From Maridesulfovibrio sp. (GTDB lineage: Bacteria > Desulfobacterota > Desulfovibrionia > Desulfovibrionales > Desulfovibrionaceae), in NCBI RefSeq assembly GCF_963677005.1, contig NZ_OY781616.1, positions 1,371,501 through 1,435,500 on the forward strand: a stretch of 64,000 bases of DNA, read 5' to 3'. Below the pieces are notes generated by a model. The model was not told the DNA's origin, searched no databases, and was given only the letters and a program-made list of their open reading frames with translations. Positions within the stretch are counted from its first letter, which is position 1; every line of letters starts with the position of its first letter. This document shows, piece after piece, positions 25,517-33,785 of the stretch. The translations under genes and the position numbers were made by a program.

Positions 25517-26395
25517 ATGAACAGATCATTATTTCAAAAACGTCTGAACAGTTTCAGGAACGACACGCCGGCCATGATAGGGGCATCAATCCTGCTGGTA
25601 TTCATCACAGCCGGGATACTGGCCCCCCTGCTGGCTCCCATGAACCCCTATGATTTAAGTTCCGTGGATCTGGGCAACTACCTTATGCAGCCCTTCTGGA
25701 TGGACGGGGGATCAATCTCTTTCCCGCTGGGTACGGACGATCAGGGCCGCGGAATACTGTCCACAATCCTCTACGGCATGCGCACTTCGCTCGTAGTCGG
25801 AGGGTCCGTGGTTGCCATTGCCGGCAGCATAGGCATAACGCTCGGCATGATCGGCGGATACTACGGCGGGATCATCGATGCATTCGTCATGCGCTGCGCC
25901 GATACTGTTTTCTCCTTCTCGACCACCCTGCTTGCGGTTCTCCTGCTTGGGGTCTTCGAAACACGGGGAGTGGGCACGGTAATTTTCGCCATCTGCATTG
26001 CGGACTGGGTCAAATACGCCAGAACGATTCGCGGAAGCGTGCTGGAGATCAAGGACAACCCGTACGTCATGGCCGCGAAAGCTTCGGGAGCCAGAGACTT
26101 CCGCATCCTTTTCCAGCACATCCTGCCCAATGCGCTGCCGCCTATTTTCGTAGTCATGGCCGTGGACCTGGCAGTGGTCATCATGCTTGAGGCCACCCTC
26201 AGCTTTCTTGGAGTAGGAGTACCTCTTACCGAACCGTCACTGGGCATGATGATATCCATAGGCAAGAACTACATTTACGCCGGAATGTGGTGGATGACCC
26301 TTTTTCCGGGAGCCGCCCTCATCCTTCTCGTAGTGGGCATCAACCTTTTTGCCGACTGGCTTAGAGATGAAATGAATCCCAAGCTCAGCCGCTGA
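25517..26395 (+). CDS. Peptide ABC transporter permease (DppC-type)
   Basis: A 292-residue second permease. The cytoplasmic N-terminus has the FRNDTPAMIGASIL pattern of DppC/OppC, the periplasmic loop has FPLGTDDQGRGILS, and the EAA loop is NPYVMAAKASGARDFRILFQH. The C-terminus is LFADWLRDEMNPKLSR, a near-standard ending for the family. The frame is open upstream inside dppB, but the ATG at 25517 starts where homologues start. Confidence 0.95.
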   Translation: MNRSLFQKRLNSFRNDTPAMIGASILLVFITAGILAPLLAPMNPYDLSSVDLGNYLMQPFWMDGGSISFPLGTDDQGRGILSTILYGMRTSLVVGGSVVAIAGSIGITLGMIGGYYGGIIDAFVMRCADTVFSFSTTLLAVLLLGVFETRGVGTVIFAICIADWVKYARTIRGSVLEIKDNPYVMAAKASGARDFRILFQHILPNALPPIFVVMAVDLAVVIMLEATLSFLGVGVPLTEPSLGMMISIGKNYIYAGMWWMTLFPGAALILLVVGINLFADWLRDEMNPKLSR

Positions 26396-26435
26396 CACAA
26401 AAACCAGCAACCATAGAGTTACACGGAAACAGACA

Positions 26436-27581
26436 ATGACCGAAGAGCAACAGAACACATTCGACCGGTTCGTCGCCGATCTGAAAACACTGGTCAATAC
26501 CGACAGCGCAAGCGAAAACCATGACGGAATCGCCGAAGTGGCCGAATTCCTCAAAGCCAAGCTGGAAAGAGCGGGACTGAAAGCTGAAATCACCCGCGAA
26601 GGCAAAGACGGCACCCCCTGCCTCAAAGCCTGCACCGAGTCCAAAAACGGACGTTACGACTTCATGTTCCTGGGACACATGGACACTGTGTTTCCCACCG
26701 GAGAAGCTGCCAAGCGCCCCTTTTCCATTGAAGGAAAACACGCCCTCGGCCCCGGAGTATCCGACATGAAAGGCGGACTGCTCGTTGCCGTAAACGTAAT
26801 TGAACGGCTGAAGGAGCAGGGACTGCTCGATAAAATAGCAATCTGCGTTTGCTTCAACGGCGATGAGGAAATCGGTTCCCCGGATTCAAAAGCACTGATT
26901 GAAAAAACATCCGAATCCTGCGACAGGGTTTTCGTCTTCGAACCGTGCCGCATCGGTTTCCGCCACGTCCTGCATCGCAAGGGCGGCGGAAGAATAAAGG
27001 TTACCGCACACGGCATTTCCTCCCACGCAGGAGCCGACCCGGAAAAAGGCGCCAACGCTCTGGTCGAACTGGCAAGCCATATCCCGGCAATCCATGCTCT
27101 CAACGACAATGGCGACGGTATTACCGCCCAGTGCACGGTAATCAGGAGCGGAGAAAAAACAAACATCATCCCCGACACCGCGGTACTTGATGTTGATGTG
27201 CGCGTAGCCACCATGGATGAAATGAAAGTCGTGGAAGATTTCTTCCGCAGACTTCCGGAAAAGAATTACATCGAAAACACTTCGATTACCGTTTCCGGCG
27301 GAGTGGACCGCCCGCCCATGGAATGCACGGATAAGACTGTAGAACTTTGGAATATTCTCGCAGAGGAAGGCCGAAAGGCCGGTGTGGAATCTTCCTACAT
27401 CTCCACCGGAGGCTGCTCGGACGGAAACTGGACCGCAGCCAAAGGAATCCCCACCATTGACGGCATGGGCACGGTGGGAGCCAATTCCCATCGTCTGGAC
27501 GAGTATGTAGAGCTTGAAAGTATCATACCCTCGATAACAATGATTGCAAACAGCTGCCGAAAAATGATCATGGGGGATTAA
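26436..27581 (+). CDS. M20-family metallopeptidase (CPG2-like)
   Basis: A 381-residue M20A peptidase of the glutamate carboxypeptidase/ArgE/DapE type. Zinc ligands and catalytic residues are visible: GHMDTV (His81, Asp83 supporting), GVSDMKGG (Asp110), GDEEIGS (Glu144 catalytic, Glu145), FEP (Glu169) and NSHRLDE (His352). No signal peptide, so it acts in the cytoplasm on an imported substrate, probably removing an acyl group or a C-terminal residue such as glutamate. It follows the second permease by 40 bases and ends the transport operon at a strong terminator. Confidence 0.92.
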   Translation: MTEEQQNTFDRFVADLKTLVNTDSASENHDGIAEVAEFLKAKLERAGLKAEITREGKDGTPCLKACTESKNGRYDFMFLGHMDTVFPTGEAAKRPFSIEGKHALGPGVSDMKGGLLVAVNVIERLKEQGLLDKIAICVCFNGDEEIGSPDSKALIEKTSESCDRVFVFEPCRIGFRHVLHRKGGGRIKVTAHGISSHAGADPEKGANALVELASHIPAIHALNDNGDGITAQCTVIRSGEKTNIIPDTAVLDVDVRVATMDEMKVVEDFFRRLPEKNYIENTSITVSGGVDRPPMECTDKTVELWNILAEEGRKAGVESSYISTGGCSDGNWTAAKGIPTIDGMGTVGANSHRLDEYVELESIIPSITMIANSCRKMIMGD

Positions 27582-27601
27582 TCCCCTTTGCGGGAATAGT
27601 A

Positions 27602-27637
27602 AAAGGCCGCCTTCCGTTTTCGCGGAAGGCGGCCTTT
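27602..27637. terminator. Bidirectional intrinsic terminator
   Basis: Perfect 15-base arms (27602-27616, 27623-27637; core GGCCGCCTTCCG) with a six-base loop lie between the convergent M20 peptidase and the kinase-fusion gene. The plus strand continues in T-rich sequence, and the minus strand starts with AAAA/TTTT-flanked ends. Confidence 0.9.
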
Positions 27638-27664
27638 CTTTGTTTATCCAGTCTGCCTGACATT

Positions 27665-28969
27665 TCAGATTCTGCCCGAACCTCTTGAACTGTTGAACAT
27701 CCCGATTATCTGCCGGGCAATGCTTTCCGTACTGAAGAGGGAACTGTCCACAGTCATATGATAGTTGGTCGAGTCCCGCCAATTTTTGCCGGTGTAATGC
27801 AGGCAGTAATTCGCGCGCTTGCGGTCCGCAAGTTCAAGGTCCTTTGACGAATAGGTCGATGCGGCCTTGTACGAATTTATTATTTTGGATTTGCGGAATT
27901 CATCATTTGCATGAATAAAAATATTAAAACAGGCCGAATTGTCTTTGAGGATGAAGTTTGCGCAACGCCCGACTATCACACACGGCCCCTTCGCGCATAT
28001 ATCCCGAATTATTTTACTCTGTATCAGGAAAAGCAGATCCGTAGGCGGCAGTTCCTCCTGCACGTAAGCATAGTTTTGCGCATAAAGATCGTAGAACAGT
28101 GAATTGGTGAGTTTCTGTTCTTTGTCCTTGATAAATTCAGCCGTAAATCCGCTCTGCTCTGCCGTCAGGTCGATCAGTTCCCGGTCATAAAACGTGAAAC
28201 CGAGTTCATCGGCAATCAGTCTGCCTATTTCATGTCCGCCACTGCCGTATTCTCTGGAAATGGTTATTACGGGATACAATCCGTAGGACTGCAAGGGGAC
28301 ATCAGACACTTCTGCGGAGACCTTGCGGCTATTCATAAGGGACGCAACACGGGTAAAAGCCTTGTTGTAGACCTGTATGAGGAATCCCACGGTCAGGGCT
28401 GCGATGAATGTGCCTTCCCTTATACCGGCCAGCCTGCCCAGCAGGGCAAACGAACTCAGCAGTCCTATTACCACCATGGAGCTGTCAAAACACATCTTCA
28501 TCTTGCCGAAATCTTTCTTGTAAGTCTCGGCAATAACGGCAATCAGACCGTCACCGGGGATGTAGGTAACGCCCGCTTTCACAACAAGGAACACCCCTAA
28601 CGCGAGCAAAAGACAACTGACCATGAGCCAAAACAACTGCTCCACGTAACTTGCCGGGCTGATCCATGAAATAAGTTGCAGTGTAAAGTCAATGCAATAG
28701 CCGAGTACTGCTACTGCAGGGAACTGAATAAGCTGAAACAGCGAATATTTTTTCCTCAATACGGCTATCTGCCCGATTATGAAGAATGCGTTCATAAAAA
28801 TGGTCAACTCGCCCAGGGTTAGGGGCGTACTCAGGCTGTACACATAAGGCACACATGAAATGGGGGTAACGCCGAGATCGGCCTTAACGGAAACCGACAC
28901 CCCCAGAGCCATGATGAAAAGTCCCAGAATAAAAACTGCTATGCTTGAAGCCCTGCTAAGGAAATTCAC
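27665..28969 (-). CDS. YczE/DUF6198-like membrane protein fused to cytidylate-kinase-like domain
   Basis: A 434-residue fusion. Residues about 1-215 form five or more membrane helices with the YczE/YitT-like pattern (IMALGVSVSVKADLGVTPIS, then VKAGVTYIPGDGLIAVIAE). Residues about 230-430 are a cytidylate-kinase-like P-loop domain: ITISREYGSGGHEIGRLIAD is the modified phosphate loop of that family, followed by FYDRELIDL and VIVGRCANFIL. The GTG start has AGGA eight bases upstream. A MarR-family gene lies just upstream on the same strand and probably controls it. The ligand of the membrane part and the substrate of the kinase part are unknown; phosphorylation linked to uptake is a guess. Confidence 0.82.
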   Translation of the reverse strand: MNFLSRASSIAVFILGLFIMALGVSVSVKADLGVTPISCVPYVYSLSTPLTLGELTIFMNAFFIIGQIAVLRKKYSLFQLIQFPAVAVLGYCIDFTLQLISWISPASYVEQLFWLMVSCLLLALGVFLVVKAGVTYIPGDGLIAVIAETYKKDFGKMKMCFDSSMVVIGLLSSFALLGRLAGIREGTFIAALTVGFLIQVYNKAFTRVASLMNSRKVSAEVSDVPLQSYGLYPVITISREYGSGGHEIGRLIADELGFTFYDRELIDLTAEQSGFTAEFIKDKEQKLTNSLFYDLYAQNYAYVQEELPPTDLLFLIQSKIIRDICAKGPCVIVGRCANFILKDNSACFNIFIHANDEFRKSKIINSYKAASTYSSKDLELADRKRANYCLHYTGKNWRDSTNYHMTVDSSLFSTESIARQIIGMFNSSRGSGRI

Positions 28970-29100
28970 TTTATTATCCTGTAATGTTGGTTAAGTCTCA
29001 GTCGGTTAACCTGAACATAAATTGAAAAGTCAAGACTGAAAGGGATACCCAGAAGTAGGGTAAAGAGAAGATTGCTATTGCGGAAGTAGACAGGCAGGAA

Positions 29101-29556
29101 TCATGATCCAACCGCCCTGAACGTATTTTTGACCATCCGGTCCAGCATATCCATAAACTGACCTCGCTCTTTTTCATCAAAACCGGCAAACATAATTTCA
29201 CGCTGTTTTTTCAGGATATCCATTATATCATCACGCATTTCCAGCGCCTTATCTGTAGGGTAAACCCGTTTGCAGCGCCGGTCTTCGGAATCCTCTTCGC
29301 GTTCCACCAGACTGTTTTCTTCCAACTGCCGCAGTGCTCTGGCTGTTGCAGCCCGATCAATTGTCAGTATTCTGGTGATGTCTTCCTGAATTATTCCCTC
29401 ACGGCAGTACACTTCCATCAGGAACGGTAGTGTTCCACGGGCAATCCCTACTGATGCAAGCGGTTCACTTAACGAATTAAGGGTAAGCCGGTTAAGCTTA
29501 CTGACCATGCGAATGGGTGATTCCTGTTCAAATTTAATTATTTCATCTTCAGTCAT
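29101..29556 (-). CDS. MarR-family transcriptional regulator
   Basis: A 151-residue winged-helix regulator of the MarR family. The recognition region is GIIQEDITRILTIDRAATARALRQLEENSLVERE and the wing is DSEDRRCKRVYPTDKA, which has the family's DxRxxxxxLT-like layout. A perfect inverted repeat just before its start codon is a likely autoregulatory operator. It precedes the membrane-kinase fusion by 131 bases on the same strand; export pumps are common MarR targets, but the target here may be the fusion protein. Confidence 0.92.
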   Translation of the reverse strand: MTEDEIIKFEQESPIRMVSKLNRLTLNSLSEPLASVGIARGTLPFLMEVYCREGIIQEDITRILTIDRAATARALRQLEENSLVEREEDSEDRRCKRVYPTDKALEMRDDIMDILKKQREIMFAGFDEKERGQFMDMLDRMVKNTFRAVGS

Positions 29557-29568
29557 TTCTCATCCTTT

Positions 29569-29589
29569 ATTGTTGACATTATCAACAAT
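29569..29589. promoter_or_regulatory. Probable MarR operator
   Basis: ATTGTTGA and TCAACAAT are perfect 8-base arms with a five-base spacer, ending 13 bases before the MarR start. A second, imperfect pair (TGTTG and TCAACA) lies at about 29610-29627. Size and position fit a MarR dimer site repressing its own gene. Confidence 0.65.
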
Positions 29590-29649
29590 TGACCAAGTCA
29601 ATAAATCTGTTGTTCGAAACTGTCAACAAAGACTGAAGAGAACCGGTAT

Positions 29650-29686
29650 AAAAAAAACCGCCTTCCTTTATATGGAAAGCGGCCTT
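29650..29686 (-). terminator. Terminator of the ykvI-dld operon
   Basis: On the minus strand CCGCTTTCC pairs with GGAAGGCGG (one U-G wobble) around a seven-base loop and is followed by T8. It lies about 95 bases after the dehydrogenase stop. Confidence 0.85.
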
Positions 29687-29779
29687 TCATTTATTCAAGC
29701 TGTGCAATTACACCGTACAGGCAGTCTACTTAAATTTTCCAAAAAATGCCTGCTGAACGGATTCTCCTTATTACCAGCA

Positions 29780-32587
29780 CTATGCCTGATCTCTGGTGGC
29801 TTCTTCCACCAGATACAGAATGTTGCGATAGGTCTTGCCGCCGTGAAGAGTCAGCCCTATTTCACAGGTACGTGAAACACTGTATCCTTCATCACAATCG
29901 GAAACCTGCTCACGCAGACTTTCGAGGGCGGCAGCATTCAGTTCCGGCTTATGAAACCCTTTGTCCCCGGAAAACCCGCAGCAGCCTATTCCCTTGGGAA
30001 CAACTACACTCCGGGCACATCTGGAGGCCAGTTCCCGGAACTGCCCTTCAAGCCCCATGGTCCTTGTTGAACAGGTCGGGTGCAGGGCCACGGTCCGCGG
30101 CAGCTGTCTGAAATTGAGCCGTCCGCTCAAATTCTTCATCACGAATTCTATCGGGTCCATCAGTACAAGGCGCTCGTCAAGAGTCCTTTTCATGCGCTCA
30201 AGACAAGGGCTTGTATCACACAGAACCGGATATCTTCCGTTCTCGCTCGCCACAAGCAGCGCGGCCCCAAGTCCGGCGGAAAGTTCATCAGCCTGAGCAA
30301 ACAGTCCCTTGGTTTCCATGGCCTTGCCGCAGCACAGCCGATCCATGTTTTCAGGAAACACAACCTGATACCCTGCCCGCTCAAGCAACCGGACGGTTAC
30401 ATCCATCAACGGATCGGAATCGTCCCCACGGGCCGGTCCCATGGAGCGGATAGCGCAGGACGGAAAGTAGACCACCCGGTCCGCGCCCGCAGCATTGCCT
30501 GAAACAACCGGAACACGGCTCCCGCCTTCGGGCATCGCCTTGTTCCACATGGGCAACCTGTTGCCGGAAACTGATCTGGCACCACCGGCAAGCCGCTGCA
30601 TGGCAGAATCACCGATCATTCTTTGAGCCAGAGACATGCCGTGCAGGCCGAACGATGCGACCTTGAGAACGGCACCCATGTGCCCGGTCACGTAATCGGC
30701 AATCCGCAGGGTACGGTCCGAAGCTTCTTTTCCGCGAATATCACGAATCAGAGCCGCTACATCAACCCCCAGCGGACAACGTTGTTTGCACAATCCGTCC
30801 GTGGCGCAGAGTTGTTCCCCGTACTTGCGGAACACTCCGTCCCAGTCATCGGCCATCTCGGCACTGCCTTCCGACCGGAGTCTGGTAACAGCCCTCAGCA
30901 GGCTGACCCGCTGACGCGGAGAAAGTCCGATATCCCGCGAGGGACATATGGGCTCGCAAAATCCGCATTCAACGCAAAGGTCCACGCACGGATGGGTTGC
31001 CACCGGGCTTTTAAGTCCGTTGATATGGGCGTTCTCGTCCTCACTGATGAGAACACCCGGATTGAGGATTCCTTCGGGGTCAAAAACTTTTTTGACTTCG
31101 CACATTATCTCGAACAGGAAATCGCCCCATTCCCGGCGCACAAAGGGAGCCATGGCCCGGCCGGTTCCGTGCTCGGCCTTGAGGGAACCGTCAAAACGCC
31201 CGGTAATGAGTTCCACGAGGTCGACCATGAAGTGGTGCAGTTTGTCCACTTCCTGTGCATCGGCGATTTTAACCGGAATGGAAAAATGCAGGTTGCCGTG
31301 GAAAGCGTGGCCCATGATTCCTGCGGCATAACCGTAGCGGTCGAAAAGCTCCTGAAAACAGTCACACCCTTCGGCAAGCCGGTCGACCGGAATATTGATA
31401 TCCTCGGTAAGCACGTATTCATCCGGTTCGCGGAAGTTCGCAATGGCCGGATACAAGGCCCGGCGGATATTCCAGATCTTTTCGCACTCGACCGCATCAG
31501 TGGTGAATTCCTGTTCGGACAGAGCCGGGAACCGGCCCAGCACTTCTAGAATTCCGTCCACATTCTCCTGTAACCGCTCCGAATCCCAGGCCTTGGTCTC
31601 GATGAGCATGGCGCATGAACCTTCCTGCAGATTGCGCATGACATCCGGGATGTCCTTCAGGTTCTGCATGGCGGTCAGGGAGTTGTAGTCAAGCACCTCC
31701 GCGGCGTTGATGCTGCATGTGTCCTTCATGGCGATGACGATATCGGTGGCCACTCCCAGTGAAGGGAAAAACATGAGCCCCACCGCCCGGACAGGCTGGG
31801 TCGGAATGGTTTCCAGCAGGGTTTCGTGTATGAATCCCAGAGTCCCTTCCGATCCGACCATCAGATGCATCAGGATATCCAAGGGGTCTTCGTGATCCAC
31901 GAACGAATTAACCGTGTACCCGATTGTATTCTTAATCGAATACTTGCGCCGGATGCGCGCAACCACGTCTTCGTCGGCAAGGACTTTCCCACGCAGCTCC
32001 GCAAGCTTGTCCAGCAACGCTGCATGGGACTTACGGAACGCATCAACACTTTCACGGTCGGTGGTGTCCAGATAGGTTCCGTCTGCAAGAATAAGCCGCA
32101 TCCCCCGTATGGCATGGTAGCTGTTCTCTTCAACCATGCAGCACATACCGGCGGAGTTGTCGGCAATTATCCCGCCCATGGTGGCTGAAGCGATTGAAGC
32201 AGGGTCTGCACCCATCATGCGCCCGAACGGAGCCAGAGCAGCATTGACTTCAATCCCGATCACCGCACTCCCGGACCAGAACCTTGCGCCTTCATCAAGA
32301 ACTTCGATTTTTTTCCACGCACGGCCCTTGAACCGGACAAGAACGCCCTCGCCGCAGGCCTGTCCGCTTACAGCAGTACCGGACCCTCGAAAGGTAACCC
32401 CGATTCCGTTTTCGGAACAGACACGCAGGACAGCGGAAACCTCTTCAAGATTGCGTACATCGACAACGAGTTTGGCCTTCGGCTCGAAATAGCTGGCATC
32501 AACCGCAAAGGTTGAAACCAGAGCAGGATGATCATGGATACACTCGGAGGGCAGAACAGCCCTCATATCATTAATCAGCTTCTTCAA
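29780..32587 (-). CDS. FAD/Fe-S D-lactate dehydrogenase, Dld-II type
   Basis: A 935-residue fusion of an FAD_binding_4 domain (VTFRGSGTAVSGQ, PASIASATMGG), an FAD-oxidase C domain (MGHAFHGNLHFS, KAEHGTGRAMAPF), a ferredoxin-type segment (C-x3-C-x2-C-x2-C-x3-CP at about 30,930-30,990, and CKQRCPLGVD) and CCG-type domains (RLCCGKA, GIGCCGFSG). Length and order match Shewanella Dld-II and E. coli YdiJ, which oxidise D-lactate or D-2-hydroxyglutarate and pass electrons to the quinone pool. The start is best read as TTG at 32587, preceded by AAAGGAG and overlapping the last codons of the transporter gene; an upstream in-frame codon at 32650 lacks a site. Alternative substrate D-2-hydroxyglutarate cannot be excluded. 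Confidence 0.9.
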   Translation of the reverse strand: MKKLINDMRAVLPSECIHDHPALVSTFAVDASYFEPKAKLVVDVRNLEEVSAVLRVCSENGIGVTFRGSGTAVSGQACGEGVLVRFKGRAWKKIEVLDEGARFWSGSAVIGIEVNAALAPFGRMMGADPASIASATMGGIIADNSAGMCCMVEENSYHAIRGMRLILADGTYLDTTDRESVDAFRKSHAALLDKLAELRGKVLADEDVVARIRRKYSIKNTIGYTVNSFVDHEDPLDILMHLMVGSEGTLGFIHETLLETIPTQPVRAVGLMFFPSLGVATDIVIAMKDTCSINAAEVLDYNSLTAMQNLKDIPDVMRNLQEGSCAMLIETKAWDSERLQENVDGILEVLGRFPALSEQEFTTDAVECEKIWNIRRALYPAIANFREPDEYVLTEDINIPVDRLAEGCDCFQELFDRYGYAAGIMGHAFHGNLHFSIPVKIADAQEVDKLHHFMVDLVELITGRFDGSLKAEHGTGRAMAPFVRREWGDFLFEIMCEVKKVFDPEGILNPGVLISEDENAHINGLKSPVATHPCVDLCVECGFCEPICPSRDIGLSPRQRVSLLRAVTRLRSEGSAEMADDWDGVFRKYGEQLCATDGLCKQRCPLGVDVAALIRDIRGKEASDRTLRIADYVTGHMGAVLKVASFGLHGMSLAQRMIGDSAMQRLAGGARSVSGNRLPMWNKAMPEGGSRVPVVSGNAAGADRVVYFPSCAIRSMGPARGDDSDPLMDVTVRLLERAGYQVVFPENMDRLCCGKAMETKGLFAQADELSAGLGAALLVASENGRYPVLCDTSPCLERMKRTLDERLVLMDPIEFVMKNLSGRLNFRQLPRTVALHPTCSTRTMGLEGQFRELASRCARSVVVPKGIGCCGFSGDKGFHKPELNAAALESLREQVSDCDEGYSVSRTCEIGLTLHGGKTYRNILYLVEEATRDQA

Positions 32588-33749
32588 CGCAAAGCTCCTT
32601 TCCGGCCATATCTTCGGAAAAACGCCACAAACCAAGTCCGCGCAGAACAATGGGAATGGTGAGAAGGATCATGGTGACCCAGCCCATGCTGCCGTACCCC
32701 TTGCCGATAAGCGGAATAAGCCCGAACTGGGCCACCATCCAGCAGATGACGACAAGTATGGACGAGGCGGCCATGGAATGGACACGCTGCTTGCGGACTT
32801 TTTCCGCTTCATCAAGATTGCGCCCGAACAGGACGACAAGACGGTTGGTGGTACCGAAAACAAGCGCCACCCCGGTGGAAACAGCTCCAACAACAATGCA
32901 GACGGAGATAAGCGTAGTCATCCAGGCACCGCCCTGTCCGTGCATTACAACGAAAAGCGCAGGGACGGCCTCTTTGAAGATTCCCTGATCGGCAAAAGCG
33001 AGAATACCGAAGTAAGTAAGGTACATGATCAGGCAGTTGATGAGAATGCCGATTCCGATCGCTTTTCTCAGACAGGCTTTGTTAGGACAGACCTGAGCGT
33101 GAACGATGTAGGCACCGATGGCACAGCAGTGCAGAGTGCCGTATTTAACACCCCACCACAGGGCATCGGCAAACGATCCGGAGCCGCTGACCGCAATCTC
33201 CCCGCTTTTGATAGCCTTGAGATTCTGAACTATTTTCGGGAAATAATGGATGATGTTCGGCAGGTATATGAGCAGCATGCTCGCAATGAGCATAACGGAA
33301 ACAACAACCGCAGATTTCCTGACCAGTTCGGAGCCGTAAATGGTAAAGACGAAGATAACCGCTGCGATGAAAAAGGTATTCATCATGTACGATGTCCCGA
33401 ACAGCTTGGTGAGAATGGTTCCACCTGTGGCAAAGGCTACCGCAGTGGCCAGCAGCAGGACCGCGTTGACCAGAATCTCATAAATCGGCACAGCAAAGAA
33501 GCCGATGCCGCCGTACAGTTTCTTGGACCATGAACTGTAATCGTAAACCTTGAACCGGGCTGCGATAACCATGGAATAATACATACAGATACCCATGATA
33601 AACATCGATACAGCAGGCATGAAAATGGAAGTCCAGTCGTGATTGAGATAGAAAGCCACAATCTGCCGCCCGGACGCAAAACCGCCCCCGAAATGGGAAC
33701 TGAACCAGACAAGTGCAATGGCCAGATAGCCGGGAATTATTTTATTCAT
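32571..33749 (-). CDS. YkvI-family membrane transporter, copy 2
   Basis: A 392-residue membrane protein with about ten helices of the YkvI family (COG3949), distant LeuT-fold relatives. The family N-terminus SSHFGGGFASGRQIVAFY is intact. It is a close paralogue of the next upstream gene, sharing long identical blocks, and its last 17 bases overlap the D-lactate dehydrogenase start, so transport and oxidation are translationally linked. No clear Shine-Dalgarno is seen before the ATG, so it may depend on translation of the preceding copy. The substrate is not known; an organic acid such as D-lactate is an inference from the neighbour. Confidence 0.85.
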   Translation of the reverse strand: MNKIIPGYLAIALVWFSSHFGGGFASGRQIVAFYLNHDWTSIFMPAVSMFIMGICMYYSMVIAARFKVYDYSSWSKKLYGGIGFFAVPIYEILVNAVLLLATAVAFATGGTILTKLFGTSYMMNTFFIAAVIFVFTIYGSELVRKSAVVVSVMLIASMLLIYLPNIIHYFPKIVQNLKAIKSGEIAVSGSGSFADALWWGVKYGTLHCCAIGAYIVHAQVCPNKACLRKAIGIGILINCLIMYLTYFGILAFADQGIFKEAVPALFVVMHGQGGAWMTTLISVCIVVGAVSTGVALVFGTTNRLVVLFGRNLDEAEKVRKQRVHSMAASSILVVICWMVAQFGLIPLIGKGYGSMGWVTMILLTIPIVLRGLGLWRFSEDMAGKELCVEEAD

Positions 33750-33785
33750 TGGTTTATTGTAGGTAAATGGTTGTGACTAAAGCAT

